From Hemerocallis citrina (lineage: Eukaryota > Streptophyta > Magnoliopsida > Asparagales > Asphodelaceae), in the NCBI GenBank assembly GCA_017893485.1, contig CM030368.1, positions 172,762,004-172,826,003 on the forward strand: a stretch of 64,000 nt of DNA. The letters run 5' to 3'. The notes under the pieces are model-generated. The model ran no database searches. It was not told the DNA's origin and saw nothing but the letters and a program-made list of their open reading frames with translations. Both the position numbers and the translations under genes were made by a program. This document shows, piece after piece, positions 35,132 to 46,989 of the stretch. The stretch's first letter is position 1; every line of letters begins with the position of its first letter.

Positions 35132-38100
35132 TCACTGCCTCCGAGGAAGGGGGACGCTCCGGTTCAGCGACACTTTGGGTCGGCACTTCTTGGCCTCCGA
35201 GCTCGTCTCTAGACCGACGAACCGAGATGCCCCCTCGCCGCTGACCCTCACAGTCGCTCCGACCGAAGCACCACTTGAAGACACCGCTACCCCACTTTAG
35301 GCGTCGGCTGCTGTCCTACCTATGATGGGGGTCCGGCTCGCGGCCTGATAAAACGTGATCCCTCGCTCGATCTCTTCACGAGTGCACGAGGTGCTCCGGA
35401 CGTTAGCCCTCACCGGCTGAGGCTTGAGCCGAGCAACCTCTTCCTCCAGCTCGACGATCCGATCCTTCAACGTGTCATCCTTTACTATTACTTTAAACCG
35501 AGGAAGTTTTGCCGAACCAGGATACTCGGCGCTATCGGATATAATGCGGCGCAAGTGGGTCACCTCGATGCTCTTGTCGACCGTCACCCTTTGCAACCGT
35601 TCTACCTTCCTTGCGAAGTCGTCTCGTTCGGCCGAAACCCGAGCCAACTCTTCTTCCTTCGCAGATAGTTCGGCCTCGACTATCCGCAGATGATGCAGCT
35701 CAACCAACAACTCACTATTCCTCTTCTCTACATTATAAAGTATCCTCCTCGTCAGATGAACCTCACCCTCGAGACGATCTTCCCGAGACCGCTTAAACAA
35801 CTCGGCTCGGCACCGATCAGCCGAGGTGATAAGAGTCTGCTCGGTAATCTGAAATGAGAAAGGGATAACATTGAAGTACTATATTGCCGAACCAAACACT
35901 TGGACAAAATTTCGAAGTCAAAACATTTTTCATTCATTAAAAGCGGTGGCCAGTCCGCAAAAGGCATTACAATGCTCGGAAGAAAAAGAAAACGAAAACT
36001 ACAAAAAAATTAACGAGGGGATCAGGGGTCCACCTGCATCGCCGCTTCGACCACGGGCGCATTGACAGGTGGCCCCTCGATCCTCCCCTCGACTTGGCCG
36101 TCCGCCACAGGTGGGTCGGCCTCCTCCTCCTCGTCCTCGCCTTCGACCTCGTCGCCTTCGTCCCCCTCCTCCTCGCCGCCTGAGGGCGACCCGGGCCACA
36201 GTCGGTAGCCGACCCGCTCGAAGTCGGGGACACGATCCTGAACATGGTCGAGGGCCCTCTGATAGGACTTCTCCATGTTCTCGACCATGTGTTTCTTCGC
36301 CTCAGCCTCGACTTCGGCTTCTACCTCGGCCCTAATCTTGAGGGCCTGTGCCTCCTTTTCGCCTTCAGGTCGGCCAGAGACTTCGCCGACGCCGCCAGCT
36401 CCTCGGTAGCCTTCTTGGCCTTGGCAGACTCCGCGTCGAGTTGCTCCTTAGCCCTCTCCAAGTCCGCCTCAAGATCGGCGACCCGGACCTCCAAAGCCTC
36501 GATCTGCCGCTGCTCGGCCTCGAGCTGCCGAACCGCCCTGACCTTCTCCGTCCTATCTTTGTCACTGGCGGCCTTCAGCTCCTTCTCCTGCTCGGCGAAC
36601 GCCTCGAGTAGGTGGCCGAAGTGGCAGGTGGCCTGCAAAAACAACGGTCAGAGCAATGTGCAAACCGGGCAGAAAACTTGAACGAATTTGCAGAAGAAAA
36701 ACTTACCGACACGAGCGACCGAGCCACCTCATAGGTGTCGTCGCCGACCGTCCCCACCTTCAGCGCGGCTCTGTCCTTCGGGGTCGCCAAGTGCTTGACG
36801 ACCTGCACTGACATCTGCGAGTTGTCGAGGAATCCGTCGTGATTCCTCACCCGCCAGTTCGACACAAACAATTGCTCGAGCGCCAGCGCAGCGTTGACGT
36901 CAAAAGCCCCCTCAATCACGTTCAGGGCCACAGGGGCCGAGGGCTCCTCGGCAACAAGCACCTCCGAGGGCACCTCAGTGGTCGGAGGAGGCGGGGTGAT
37001 GGTAGAGGCGACCGTGGGCTGCGGAGTCAACGAGGCAGTCGCGGCCGCCCTCTTCCTCTTCCTACCTCCGGCCAACTTCGACCTATCGGCCATCATGGCA
37101 TTAAAATCAATCTTCATTGCTTCTGCACCGGACAAAAAAAAAGAGACGAGTTAGCGAGACGAACTAAAGACTTGAAAGAAAAACGAAAATAAATGAGATG
37201 TCAGGAGCATACTCGGGTCGATGGGGCTAAGGTCGGACCCGAACAGCACCTCCTCCGTCAACTCCCTCTAACTCAATAGGGGAAGGGCCATGATCTTCCT
37301 CGCCACCTCCTCCTCGGCCTCAGACAGTACGGGGTCGGCTCTTGCAAATTTCGGCACCTCCACTTTCCAACGGGTCGGAATGTGCCGTATCGCCTCACCC
37401 CTTAATATAAAACACTTCAGTTTCCAACCCTTAATTGAGTCAGGGTTCTCTACGATCCTAACACCCTTCCTCGGCCCCAAGTAGTACCGATGCTCCGTCT
37501 TGTGCTGCCGGTTTATGCGATACATTCCTCGGAAGACCGTTAGGTCCGGCTCTACTTCAGCTCTGTAGCACTGAAGCAAGAAGGCGTTCACATGATGTCA
37601 TGTGTTCGGCATGAATTGGGTCGGCACGAGGCAGAACCAGCCGAGGATCTGGAGGATGAAAGGATGCAGCGGGAAACGTAGTCCGGCATTCAAGGAGTCG
37701 AAGTCGAACATGCACATATCCGACGACGACAGCTTGGAATTCGCTCGCATCCCGGGGCCGGGGATCATCAGTTTGTACTCCGGAGGGATGGCGAAGGCCT
37801 TTCTGATCCGAAGAAGATCCTTCTCGGATAACACCGAAATGAGCTCATCGGCTTCGGTGGGAAGGGCCGGGTTAGGTTCCTCGACGATCTTCGACTTCCC
37901 GTAGATCGCTTTCTCCAAAAGGTCGCCCTCGTACTGCCTGACCCCCGAATGTCCGGACAGGACAGAGGGATATCGTCCTATCTCGGGGGCTTGCTTCGGA
38001 TTTTCCACAATCACCGCCACTACGGGAGATTGGGTCTCCACCCTCCTCTTCTTCTTCTCGTGTCTCGCCTCGGTAGCCGACGGTTCGGCGACCTGCTTCC

Positions 38101-38188
38101 CCTTCCTTCGGGCTTTCGCCCTTCTCCTCTCCTCGGTGCCATCATCGCCCGAAGACGAGGCCCCACTCCCCGAGTTCACTCTTGACAT
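35132..38188 (-). pseudogene. Antisense four-exon gene of element B (PF04195-like plus coiled coil)
   Basis: ATG at 38188. Exons: 38188-37213, 37122-36707, 36632-36034 and 35848-35132. Introns: 90 bp (phase 1), 74 bp (phase 0) and 185 bp (phase 0), all GT..AG. Exon 1 has the PF04195-like core (PPEYKLMIPGPGMRANSKLS, then LRFPLHPFILQILGWF). Exon 2 is Ala/Pro/Thr-rich with a basic GGRKRKRAAA patch that could be a nuclear signal. Exon 3 is a coiled coil ending in an acidic run; exon 4 is coiled coil with VTVDKSIEVTHLRR. Unspliced reading past exon 3 stops after VDP. Lesions: stops at 37598, about 37271 and 35297; a frameshift near 36356; and an in-frame deletion in exon 2 relative to A. About 900 residues if spliced as inferred; function unknown. 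Confidence 0.82.
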
Positions 38189-38393
38189 CTCTAGAAAAAG
38201 CTAAGGCAAAGTAAACTGACCTTTGAAGTGACGTTCACGGTCGGAAAGTGCTCGCTAGAAATCGCCTGGCCCACGCGACAGCTAACGTCACCACCTTGGA
38301 GCAAAAAGTCACCGCTAGCAGAGAACTTAGAGAACAAAAGTGAAATCGTGGAGTGAAAAGTAAGAAATGAGCTCAGGGGTGGGGGAGTGAAAA

Positions 38394-38400
38394 CTTATAA
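38394..38400 (-). promoter_or_regulatory. TATA-like promoter element of the antisense gene (B)
   Basis: Minus-strand TTATAAG followed by TTTTCACTCCCCCACCCC, the same block as in A, about 205 bp upstream of the ATG. Confidence 0.55.
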
Positions 38401-38519
38401 ACCTAGGGGATAGTGGGCCTCCTTGGGAACCTCAAAGGCCCACTAAGAAGCCAAAGCGCCAAGCGAAAAGTTGCGCCGTTACGAGAAGCAAAAAACTCCT
38501 CAAATCGCTCAAGTCAACA

Positions 38520-40450
38520 ACTCGGCCATCGGTTTACTGAACCGAGCTATCGAACAGCCGGCTAAGCAACCGAGCTATCGAGTTCTCTCCAAACACCCAA
38601 CTCAGCACCTCGGCCAACAGCGCGAAGATGCCGAGCCGAGATGACGAGGTACCGACCCTCGTATATGGAGAAAAATCATCCCGAGGCAAAGTCACCGTCG
38701 GATCTCTCCAAAATTCGCGACAGAATCTGATGGACGGTTCAGATTGTGCCACGCCCACAAAACGATAAGATAACGTTTTCTCGTGATCTGAACCCCATCC
38801 TCGTGATGCGCGCCATGATGAACGGCCCAGATCTGGCCATGCGTGCCTTCCGAGCTGCCTGCCATCGGCTTGCTCAGCCGAGCTACCGAACAGCTCCGCC
38901 GAGCAGCCGAGCTACTGGGCACGGAAGGGTGGAACCTTCAAGACACTTCATCCAAAATGACCAACTCAGCACCTTGGCCAACAGCTCGAAGATGCCGAGC
39001 CACGATGACGAGGTACCGACCCTCGTATATGGAGAAAAATCATCCCGAGGCGAAGTTATCGTCGAATCTCTCCAAAATTCGCAACAGAATCTGATGGACG
39101 GTTCAGATTATGCCACGCCCACAAAACGATAAGATAACATTTTCTCGTGATCTGAACCCCATCCTCGTGATGCGCGCCATGATGAACGGCCCAGATCCGG
39201 CCACGCGTACCTTCCGAGCTGCCTGCCACCGGCTTGCTCAGCCGAGCTACCGAACAGCTTAGTCGAGCAGCCTGGGCACGGAAGGGTGGAACCTTCAAGG
39301 AACGTTTCCTCCTAAACAGCCAACTCAGCACCTCGGCCAACGCGCGAAGATGCCGAGCCGCGATGACGAGGTACCGACCCTCGTATATGGAGAAAAAATC
39401 ATCCCGAAGCGAAGTCACCGTCGGATCTCTCTAAAATTCGCGACAGAATCTGATGGACGGTTCAGATTGTGCCACGCCCACAAAACGACAAGATAACGTT
39501 TTCTCGTGATCTGAACCCCATCCTCGTGATGCGCGCCATGATGAACGACCCAAATCTGGCCACGCGTACCTTCCGAGCTGCCTGCCACCGGCTTGCTCAG
39601 CCGAGCTACCGAACAGCTTAGTCGAGCAGCCGAGCTACTGGGCACGGAAGGGTGGAACCTTCAAGGAACGTTTCCTCCTAAACAGCCAACTCAGCACCTC
39701 GGCCAACAGCGCAAAGATGCCGAGCCGCGATGACGAGGTACCGACCCTCGTATATGGAGAAAAAATCATCCCGAGGCGAAGTCACCGTCGGATCTCTCCA
39801 AAATTCGTGTCAGAATCTGATGGACGGTCCAGATTGTGCCACGACCACTAAACGACAAGATAGTGTTTTATGGGGATCCACGCTGAGATGGACGGCCCAG
39901 ATCTTGCTACGTCCCTCGGAATCTCCGAGCCGAGGCGCCGAGGTGCCGACCCTTGTATACGGCGAAAAAACTCGCCGACCCAAATCAGCCACTGGATCTC
40001 GTACAAAAGCGCGCTCGTCACGATGGACGGTTCAAATCTTGCCACGTCCCTCGGATCCTCCGAGCCAAGGCACCGACCCATCGAGCCGGGGCGTTGATCC
40101 TCCGAGCCGAGGTGCCGACCCTCATATATGGCAAAAAAACTCGCCGACCCATATCAGCCGTTGGATCTCGTAAAAAAGCGCGCTCGTCATGATGGACGGT
40201 TCAGATCTTGCCACGTCCACTAAACGACAAGATAGCATTTTATGGGGATCCACGCTGAGATGGACGGCCCAGATGATGCCACGTCCCTCGGACCCTCCGA
40301 ACCGAGGCACCGACCCATCGAACCGAGGCGTTGATTCTCCGAGCCGAGGTGCCGAGGTGCCGACCCTCGTATACGGCAAAAAAGCATGCCGAGGAGTAGG
40401 GACCATCTGATCGTTAAGAAATTCGTGCTTCGCCCAGATCGATGGTCCAG
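38520..40450. repeat. Subterminal ~360-bp repeats of element B
   Basis: Three long units with a ~360-bp period (CGTATATGGAGAAAAA near 38660, 39025 and 39383), part of a fourth at 39745, then shorter units to about 40440. Each repeats the GTATATGG and CGACAAGATA words found in A. Confidence 0.9.
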
Positions 40451-40454
40451 ATTC

Positions 40455-40867
40455 TCCCACGTCATAAATAAGTATTTAAAAATCGATTTTTATTTATTTA
40501 AATCGTTTTATTTATTTAAAAATTGCGAAAATTTGCTAAAAATTTGGGAAAATTAGCTAAAAATTCTAGGAAATAATTAAAAATTCGGGGGGATATTTTT
40601 GAGCCCCCGAACGAACAATTATTGCCTAGAATATATGGCTAAGAACCCCGAACAATTAGTTAATACATCGCAAAATTAAATAAATAGCCCGAAAAAATAG
40701 ATAAAAACTCAACACACCATATTGCTTCAAAAAAGGAGTTACCTTACCACCCACGTCGGGATTCAAAAACACCCATTCGGACTCCGATACAACTCCACTA
40801 GCCACTAAAACAGTCAAACTACTCCACAAAGACTGATTGCCCTCAGCCTTTAGGAGTGGGGGGCTCA
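40455..40867 (+). other. AT-rich segment and polypurine tract before the 3' LTR (B)
   Basis: Same AAAATTTGGGAAAATTAG-type sequence as in A, then TTTAGGAGTGGGGGGCTCA ending at the LTR. Confidence 0.75.
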
Positions 40868-41460
40868 TGATATGGCAAAAAATAGGGGTTTAATCGAGGC
40901 CGTCCAAATTGGGCACGAATCCTGAAGTCCGGGGGCAAGACAGTAATTTCACTTACAAACGGGCCAGAAGCGGGTACTGGGTCTCCTCCTCACAGATCCA
41001 ATAAACCCGCGAACGGATCCACCTCAACTGGGTGCGGGTTTCAACCTGCAACAAACCCGGTCCAGCAGGATAGAATTAGGGTTTCTGATTAACATTAATC
41101 AACGGCCCTGACTCATATCTATCCTTTCACTGGGGATTGGGGATTACATTCCTTATCTATACATAGGAATTACATGCCTAATCTGTTCCCTAAGACGCCT
41201 ATAAATACCTCCCACCCATCTCCATTAAGAGGTAATCAATCTTTCACCAGTTTTTGCGTTCTTCCATAGTCTTCCAGATTACTTATTTGAGCGTCGGAGG
41301 GTGCATCGCCGGGAACAACCCCGGTGTCTCGCACTTTTTGCAGGTATACGGCGGGAACGACGATCAGGCCGACGGAACAGGTATACAGGTTTACTATTCA
41401 GTTTCCCTAAGAATCCACAAATACTATCTGTTTGCCCCCACACCAAATTTAGCGGCAACA
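40868..41460 (+). repeat. 3' LTR of element B
   Basis: 593 bp, TGATATGGCA to GGCAACA, same length as the 5' LTR. Confidence 0.95.
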
Positions 41461-43171
41461 GCTATTAAATGGAATCCAGGTATATGCTAGTAGACACGAA
41501 CGGGTCGTACGGACTGCAGTCCGGTAAAATACGATGCTATAGATATGCTGCGGTATATCTTTAAGTTCGTCACGGCTTTGAACTCAACCATGTCATAATA
41601 TCAGGAACAGGAAGTAGACCAAATTAGAATGCATTGTATAGCGAAGGTTCAAATCCCTAAACTTAGAGACAACGGCTTGATTTGGAAAGTATGTAGTATG
41701 GGATGCATACATTTTCAAAGTCTCGCTTGCATTAGACTAAGTATGTTAGCTTGACCTGGGTCACATGTAGTATGGGATGCATGTGCATCCAGAATCTTGC
41801 TGTCATTAGATTAGTGCATCTGTTCTATATTCTGTATTGTTGCATTAGACTCAGGTCATGACATACACAAACACTAGAAAATTAGGATACACGCTTATCT
41901 TCCATTTGAGATGAAGTATGAGTGTGGAAGTGATGTATTGCGAGACGTGATGATATATGTCGTAAGAAATGAATGAATGTGATGTTATGTGATATGAGAT
42001 CGCGAAGGAATTTACGTCGCGAGTATGTAATTGCAAATGAATGGTAAATAAGATGCAGATATGTGGAAATAGAGTGCGTGTGATTGTAAAGCTTTATGGA
42101 AAAAAATAAAGCTATAGGAAGATTTGCATAAGGCGTAAAGTGATGGGCCTTAAGCGACTAATTTGGAAATGATTTTCCAAATTAGAGTTAAGTATGTTTG
42201 TGAGCAGGTATGGATACGCATACGGGAAGTGATGCAGTGAGTATTTGATGTGAATTTCCGTATATGACATTTACATGTTCAGGTTTACCTTGGTATTCGT
42301 AAGTTCATTCTGTTTTACTTATAAGTTTAAATTATTTGCTTATTAATATATTGTACTCACACCAGAAATGGCTAACCCCTTATTGTTTGGGGGGTTAGGG
42401 GGTCTTTGCACTACCCTAGACCCCTACTATTACAGGTCCTCAGCGGTGCAGAGGTGAGGTATAGGTTCAGGTTCTGGTGGAGTGGAGCTTCAACTTACTA
42501 TTTGTTGTTATGGTTTAATTGTAAATAGTAAGGATTTTATGCTCTAAATTGTATTTCTGATGTATAAGCAGAGGTGGATGATGAGGGAGAGTAGAGTGTG
42601 GAGTGGCATGATATGGTTTGGACCCGTGCCCATCTCGTTGTGGAGTACCGGGCGCTGTGGTAAGCTTTTACAAGTTATTTTCTAAAAACTTACTACGTTT
42701 TCAAAAGAATTTATGGTTTTTAATTGATAATTGATAAACCGTTATGAGGTTGGCCCCCAGAGTATATATATATATATATATTGCCTGTGTGATGATGCTC
42801 ATTTTGGCCTGGGGAGCCCGTGATATTATTGCCTGTGATGTGAGCTACGGAATTTAGAGCAGAATTCCGTAAGCTTTTTGTATTTCGGGGTAGAAATTAT
42901 AGGGGAGACTACCAAAATTTTCCCTGAAACACAACTATCATAGGTTATGGTTAAAGTGATATAGAAATTGGAAAAATTGAGTTTGGAGTCAAAAAGGAAA
43001 AAGGGCAGGCGCTACAGTTGGTATTACAACTGATATTTGTAATTACTGTGTGGTAACTCTATGTTGAATAAAAGTTTTAAATTTCCAGCATTTTGTGTAT
43101 AGTGACTAATTGAAGGAAAGATCTTGGCATGTGTCACGGTTTCCCAGTTATATGGAAATCGGGGCGCTACA
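41461..43171 (+). other. Right part of element E
   Basis: Begins with the rest of the interrupted 114-bp unit (to about 41578). The remainder has no coding frame; it carries a short (TA)n at 42764-42781, AATAAA at 43067-43072, and the terminus GGGGCGCTACA. Confidence 0.65.
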
Positions 43172-43176
43172 TTTAT

Positions 43177-43531
43177 AGTCGCCTTAGGGATCATATTAGG
43201 AATGTAATCCCTGTGATCAGATAAGGAATGTAATCCCTGTGATCAGATTAGGAATGTAATCCCTAATTCCCAGTAAAAGGATAGATGTGAATCAGGGCTG
43301 TTGATTAGGACTACTCAGGAACCCTAATTCTATCCTGTTGGACCGGGTTCATTTCGGATTGGGACCCGTAGCCAGTTGAGGTGGATCCGTTCGTGGGTGA
43401 TTGGGTCGTGAAGAAAGACCCAGTTCCCATTTCAGACCCGTTAGTAGGTGAAATTACCGTTTTACCCCTGAGCTTTAAGATTCGTGTCCGATGTGAACGG
43501 TCCCAATTTAATCCTATTTTTAGCCATATTA
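43177..43531 (-). repeat. 3' LTR of element C, proximal piece
   Basis: Matches the 5' LTR of C from TATAGTCGCC to CCATAT. The terminal TG reads TA on the minus strand, a G-to-A change. It contains a repeated GGAATGTAATCCCTGTGATC word. Confidence 0.88.
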
Positions 43532-44470
43532 CGAGTCTCCCCACTCCTGGAGACTGAGTTTTACAGTCTTCGAGGTGTAGTTTTGTTGTTCTAATGGCGT
43601 ACATGATTTTATCGGTGTTCTTAAGGGAGTTTGGAATCTTGCTTGGGGTTTAACAGTGTTATTCTGGGCTTGTAAAATATCCAAAAATATCCTCAGAATT
43701 TTCTGGATTTTTGGTGACTTTTCCAGATTTTTCTGAATTTTTTCTCATTTTTTTGAATTTTTTATTCATTTTCCGAATTAAATAATTAATTATCAAAAAT
43801 ATTAGTTAATTATTCTAATTAAATAATTATTTTTTCAGAATTTTAATATAATTTTTCTGAATTAATAATTATTTTTAGAATTTTTAACTAATTTTTTTCG
43901 ATTTTTTAATTATTTTTCAGATTTTTTAAATAATTAAAACAAATAAATAAATAAATTAAATATTACCTGAACACGTGGCGCATTTCAGGACGTCGATCGT
44001 GATCAGATGGCGCGCATCGCAAAGCAGATCATGCTCTGGACACGTGGCGCGTTTCTGAGCGTCAATCATGATCAGATGTGTGCGCATCGCAAAGCAGATC
44101 ACGTTCTGGACACGTGACGCATTTCTGTGCGTCGATCGTGTCTTGGTGCGATTTTTGAGAAGATCGAACGACTCGTATAGGTCGGTGGGATTTTTTCTCC
44201 AATTTCAGGTTCGGTGCCTCGTCCCTTCGGCTCGGCACCTCGGCTCGTCAACTCGGATCTGCCGACCCTTCGAGATGATGCCACGTGGCTTTTTTTTTCT
44301 CCTTCCTTACCTCGCCTCTGTTCTTTCTTTCTTCTTTGTCCCTGCTCTTTCTTCCCTGCTCTTTCTCCTGCTCCTTCTTCGTCTTCGACTTCTTCGTTCG
44401 ACCTCGCCTCTTCCCGCCTTCTCCTACTCTCTATCTTATCTCCCTCTCTGACCTCTTCTCCGTGCACCGT
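43532..44470 (-). other. Purine tract, AT-rich segment and CACGTGGCG repeats of element C
   Basis: Next to the LTR the minus strand reads CCAGGAGTGGGGAGACTCGT, the polypurine tract. An AT-rich run (43670-43960) matches the same zone in A, B and D in character. Three copies of a ~64-bp unit with CACGTGGCGC and GTGATCAGATG follow at 43975-44130. Confidence 0.65.
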
Positions 44471-45660
44471 GGAGCTCGACGCTTCGGGGTCGAAGCTCGT
44501 GAAGGCGGGAGGAGCTATGGAGCTTCAGGGAGTTCTTCGGCGAAGAGAGCGGAGTTCGGTTGAGAGTTCGGCTCGAGAGATCTCCGACGATGTAGGCCGG
44601 TGAGGTAGGGAGCTCGTGAAGTGGGGAGCTGCAGCGATGCGGATTCGAAGTTTGACGAAGCCTTGAGCTCGGCACCGGAGCTCAATAGCGTTCGACGACG
44701 AGCTAGGCCACGACGGAAGAGCTTGGCGACGCTGGAGGTGGAGCTCGGAGGTTGAGAGGGGCTAGGAGCTTCGGCAGCGGAGACGACTCGAGCTCGGAGG
44801 CAGGCCATGGTGGTGGAGGAGTGCTTGCACTCAGTGGAGAGGTGATGGGTTTGAGCTCGGCAATGGAAGGAGCTGACGAATGACCGAGCTCGACGACGAC
44901 GTGAAGGTGGCAAGGTCTGAGGTTGAAGACGGGTGTTGGGTTCGCCGGTTCGGAGCTTCGCTTGAGGGAGTCGAGCTCGGCTATGGGATCGGCAATATGG
45001 AGGTCGACGATGTGCTCGGCAGCGCTGAGCTCGTAATTGGAGAAGAGCTCATCGTTGGAGGTGAGTGGAGCTCTGGGATTCGTCGAGGGAGACGACGGAG
45101 CTCTGCTCGGGGGAGCCTCAACGATGGATTCGATGGAGATGGAGCTTGACGGAGCTCGGAGGCGAGGGGTTTGACAGAGGAGCTTGGAGTTGGCGAAGAC
45201 CGAGAGGAGGAGCTTGAAGCGGCAGTGGATTCGGAGCTCTTCTAGATAGGAAGCTCGAGCTCGACATTAGGGGAGCTCGGTGAGGAAGAGGAGCTTGACG
45301 ACGAGTGAGCTGCTCGGAGCGGCGCTACGTTTGGAGTGGGTTCGGAGCTCTGTTGCGAAGGAACTCGGCGATGGTGAGCTAGGCATGGTGTTGGTGCTTG
45401 TGAAGCTCAAGCTCGGTGATGATCTTGGCGAGGAGAGCTTGCGAAGGAGAGGTTGTGAAGGAGCTCGATGAGGCTAAGCTCGGAGGTAGGGCTCAGCCCT
45501 GTAGTTGGAGCTTTGTGTTCGGCGATGGAGACGCTCGACACTGGAGGTGAGGAGTTGAGCTCGAGGCACCGTAGCTCGACGAAGGGGACGTCGGAGCTCG
45601 TGCTCGGCTGCCGTGAGGGGTCTCCTCGACATTGGAGGCGTGCTCGGCATTATGGAGTTT
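44470..45660. repeat. GAGCTCGG-rich degenerate tract in element C
   Basis: About 1.2 kb dominated by GGAGCTCG, GAGCTTG and GACGATG words with no fixed period. Several open frames on both strands follow from the composition. I see neither the PF04195-like core nor the coiled coil that A, B and D have at this place. Confidence 0.6.
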
Positions 45661-46985
45661 GATTGCGTGAGGGAGAGAAGTTGGGTTTTGAAGAAGGGGT
45701 CGTTTCGGAGAAGAAGCTGTCTTTTTGTCTGGTTTTGGCGCCAAACGTAGGAGGAGAAGAAGGGAAAGTGGGTTCGGGTTTGGGACCCTAACGGGTCCGA
45801 ACTCGACCCTTTTCTCTCTCTCTCTCCTTTTTTTTCCTCCTTCTTCCTTGCAGCTGGGCAGCTGCTTCTTGTTCGGCAGATCCGAGCACGGATTTTGAGG
45901 TACATTTTTGCCACTTTTCAGTTCAGTAGTTCGGTTGCTCGGATTTGAGATCCGAGCTACGTGGCTCAATCTGGACGGTTGATCACGATCGTGGCGCGAA
46001 TCACGAGACAAAAGGCTCAAATTTCGAGAAAACATTATCTTGTCGTTTTGTGGAGACGTGGCGCGTTCTGAGCCGTTCATCATGTTCTAGCACGTTTTTT
46101 GAGACAATCTGACAGTGAAACTGGCTCGGCAGCATTTTTCTCCATATATGGAGGTCGGTACCTCGGCACCTCGGCTCAGTGGCTCGGCCATGGCAGAGCT
46201 CGGCCCTGAGAAGAAAGAGGAAGTGGAGGAGAGGCATTCGGGTTCTCTCCTCTGCCTTGTTCTTTCGCACAGTGAAGAAGAGCAGAAGTGTTGGGTACTT
46301 TTGGCGGGAAGACTAAAGAAGAAGGAGAAGAATGAAGGAGCTAAGAAGGGTGTGGGTCGGACAGTGGGTATCAGATCCGACCCCGACCCATTAGCCTCTT
46401 TTTCTTTCTTCCTCTTTATCTGCTTGCTTGTTCGACGAATCCAAGAACGAATTTTGAGGCACATTTTTTGCCACTTTCCGGTTCGGTAGATCGGTAGTTC
46501 GGATTTCAGATCTGAGCAACGTGGCTCCATCTGGACGGTTGATCACGATCGTGGCGCGAATCACGAGACAAGAGGGTTAAATTTCGAGAAAACGTTATCT
46601 TGTCGTTTTGTGGAGACGTGGCGAGATCTGAGCCGTTCATCATGTTCTAGCACGAATTCTGAGACGATCCGACGGTGAGATGGGATCGGCAAAATTTTTC
46701 TCCATATGTGGAGGTCGGTACCTCATCCACTCGGCTCGGTGACTCGGTAGTTCACCCTCTGCCCGTAGTAGCTCGGTGTAGTGGAGCTCGGAGTTCGGAC
46801 GGCTCGAGCGTGAGGAGAAGCTCGGCGAGTTGATGAAGGGGATGGGTCGGAGCTTGTCAAGGAAGGGGGTCGGCATATGGAAGAGGTGATGCTCTGTTTG
46901 GTTTTGGAGAGTTTTGAAGAGGAGCTCCACTCCTAGGTGTGGAGAAGACCCATTCTTTGAAAAGAGTGTAAGGAGCAACTCTATG
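45661..46985. repeat. Subterminal repeats of element C
   Basis: Two units of about 560 bp (45880-46130 and 46440-46690 are their matching parts) hold, in reverse, the motif shared with A and B: TTATCTTGTCGTTTTGTGG and CTCCATATATGGAGGTCGGT. The rest is non-coding sequence resembling a CT-rich leader. Confidence 0.7.
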
Positions 46986-46989
46986 GAAG

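Larger units (their letters stand above)
26442..41460 (+). mobile_element. Tat-lineage Ty3/Gypsy LTR retrotransposon B, 15.0 kb
   Basis: Two 593-bp LTRs (26442-27034 and 40868-41460) flank the same gene order as element A and are clearly of the same family. The target duplication is GCTGT (26437-26441) and GCTAT (41461-41465), with one change. The insertion lies inside a unit of the 114-bp array of element E. By eye the LTRs differ at about a dozen positions. gag is open up to a single stop near its end; pol has multiple stops and two frameshifts. Confidence 0.95.
23494..43171 (+). mobile_element. Element E: ~4.66-kb TG..CA unit, probable long solo LTR
   Basis: It starts TGTAACGACCCG and ends GGGGCGCTACA, near-inverted termini of LTR type, with TTTAT duplicated on both sides (23489-23493 and 43172-43176). 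Removing nested element B leaves about 4,660 bp with no gag, pol or second LTR. A CT-rich leader (23820-24130) and an AATAAA at 43067-43072, 100 bp before the right end, fit a promoter-leader-polyadenylation layout on the plus strand. Very long LTRs are known in plant Ty3/Gypsy groups such as Tekay/Del and Ogre; I cannot assign the family without a search. Confidence 0.7.

Noticed and set aside
44099..44467. Glu/Arg-rich frame in element C
   Set aside because: Composition-driven; no counterpart in A, B or D and no domain.
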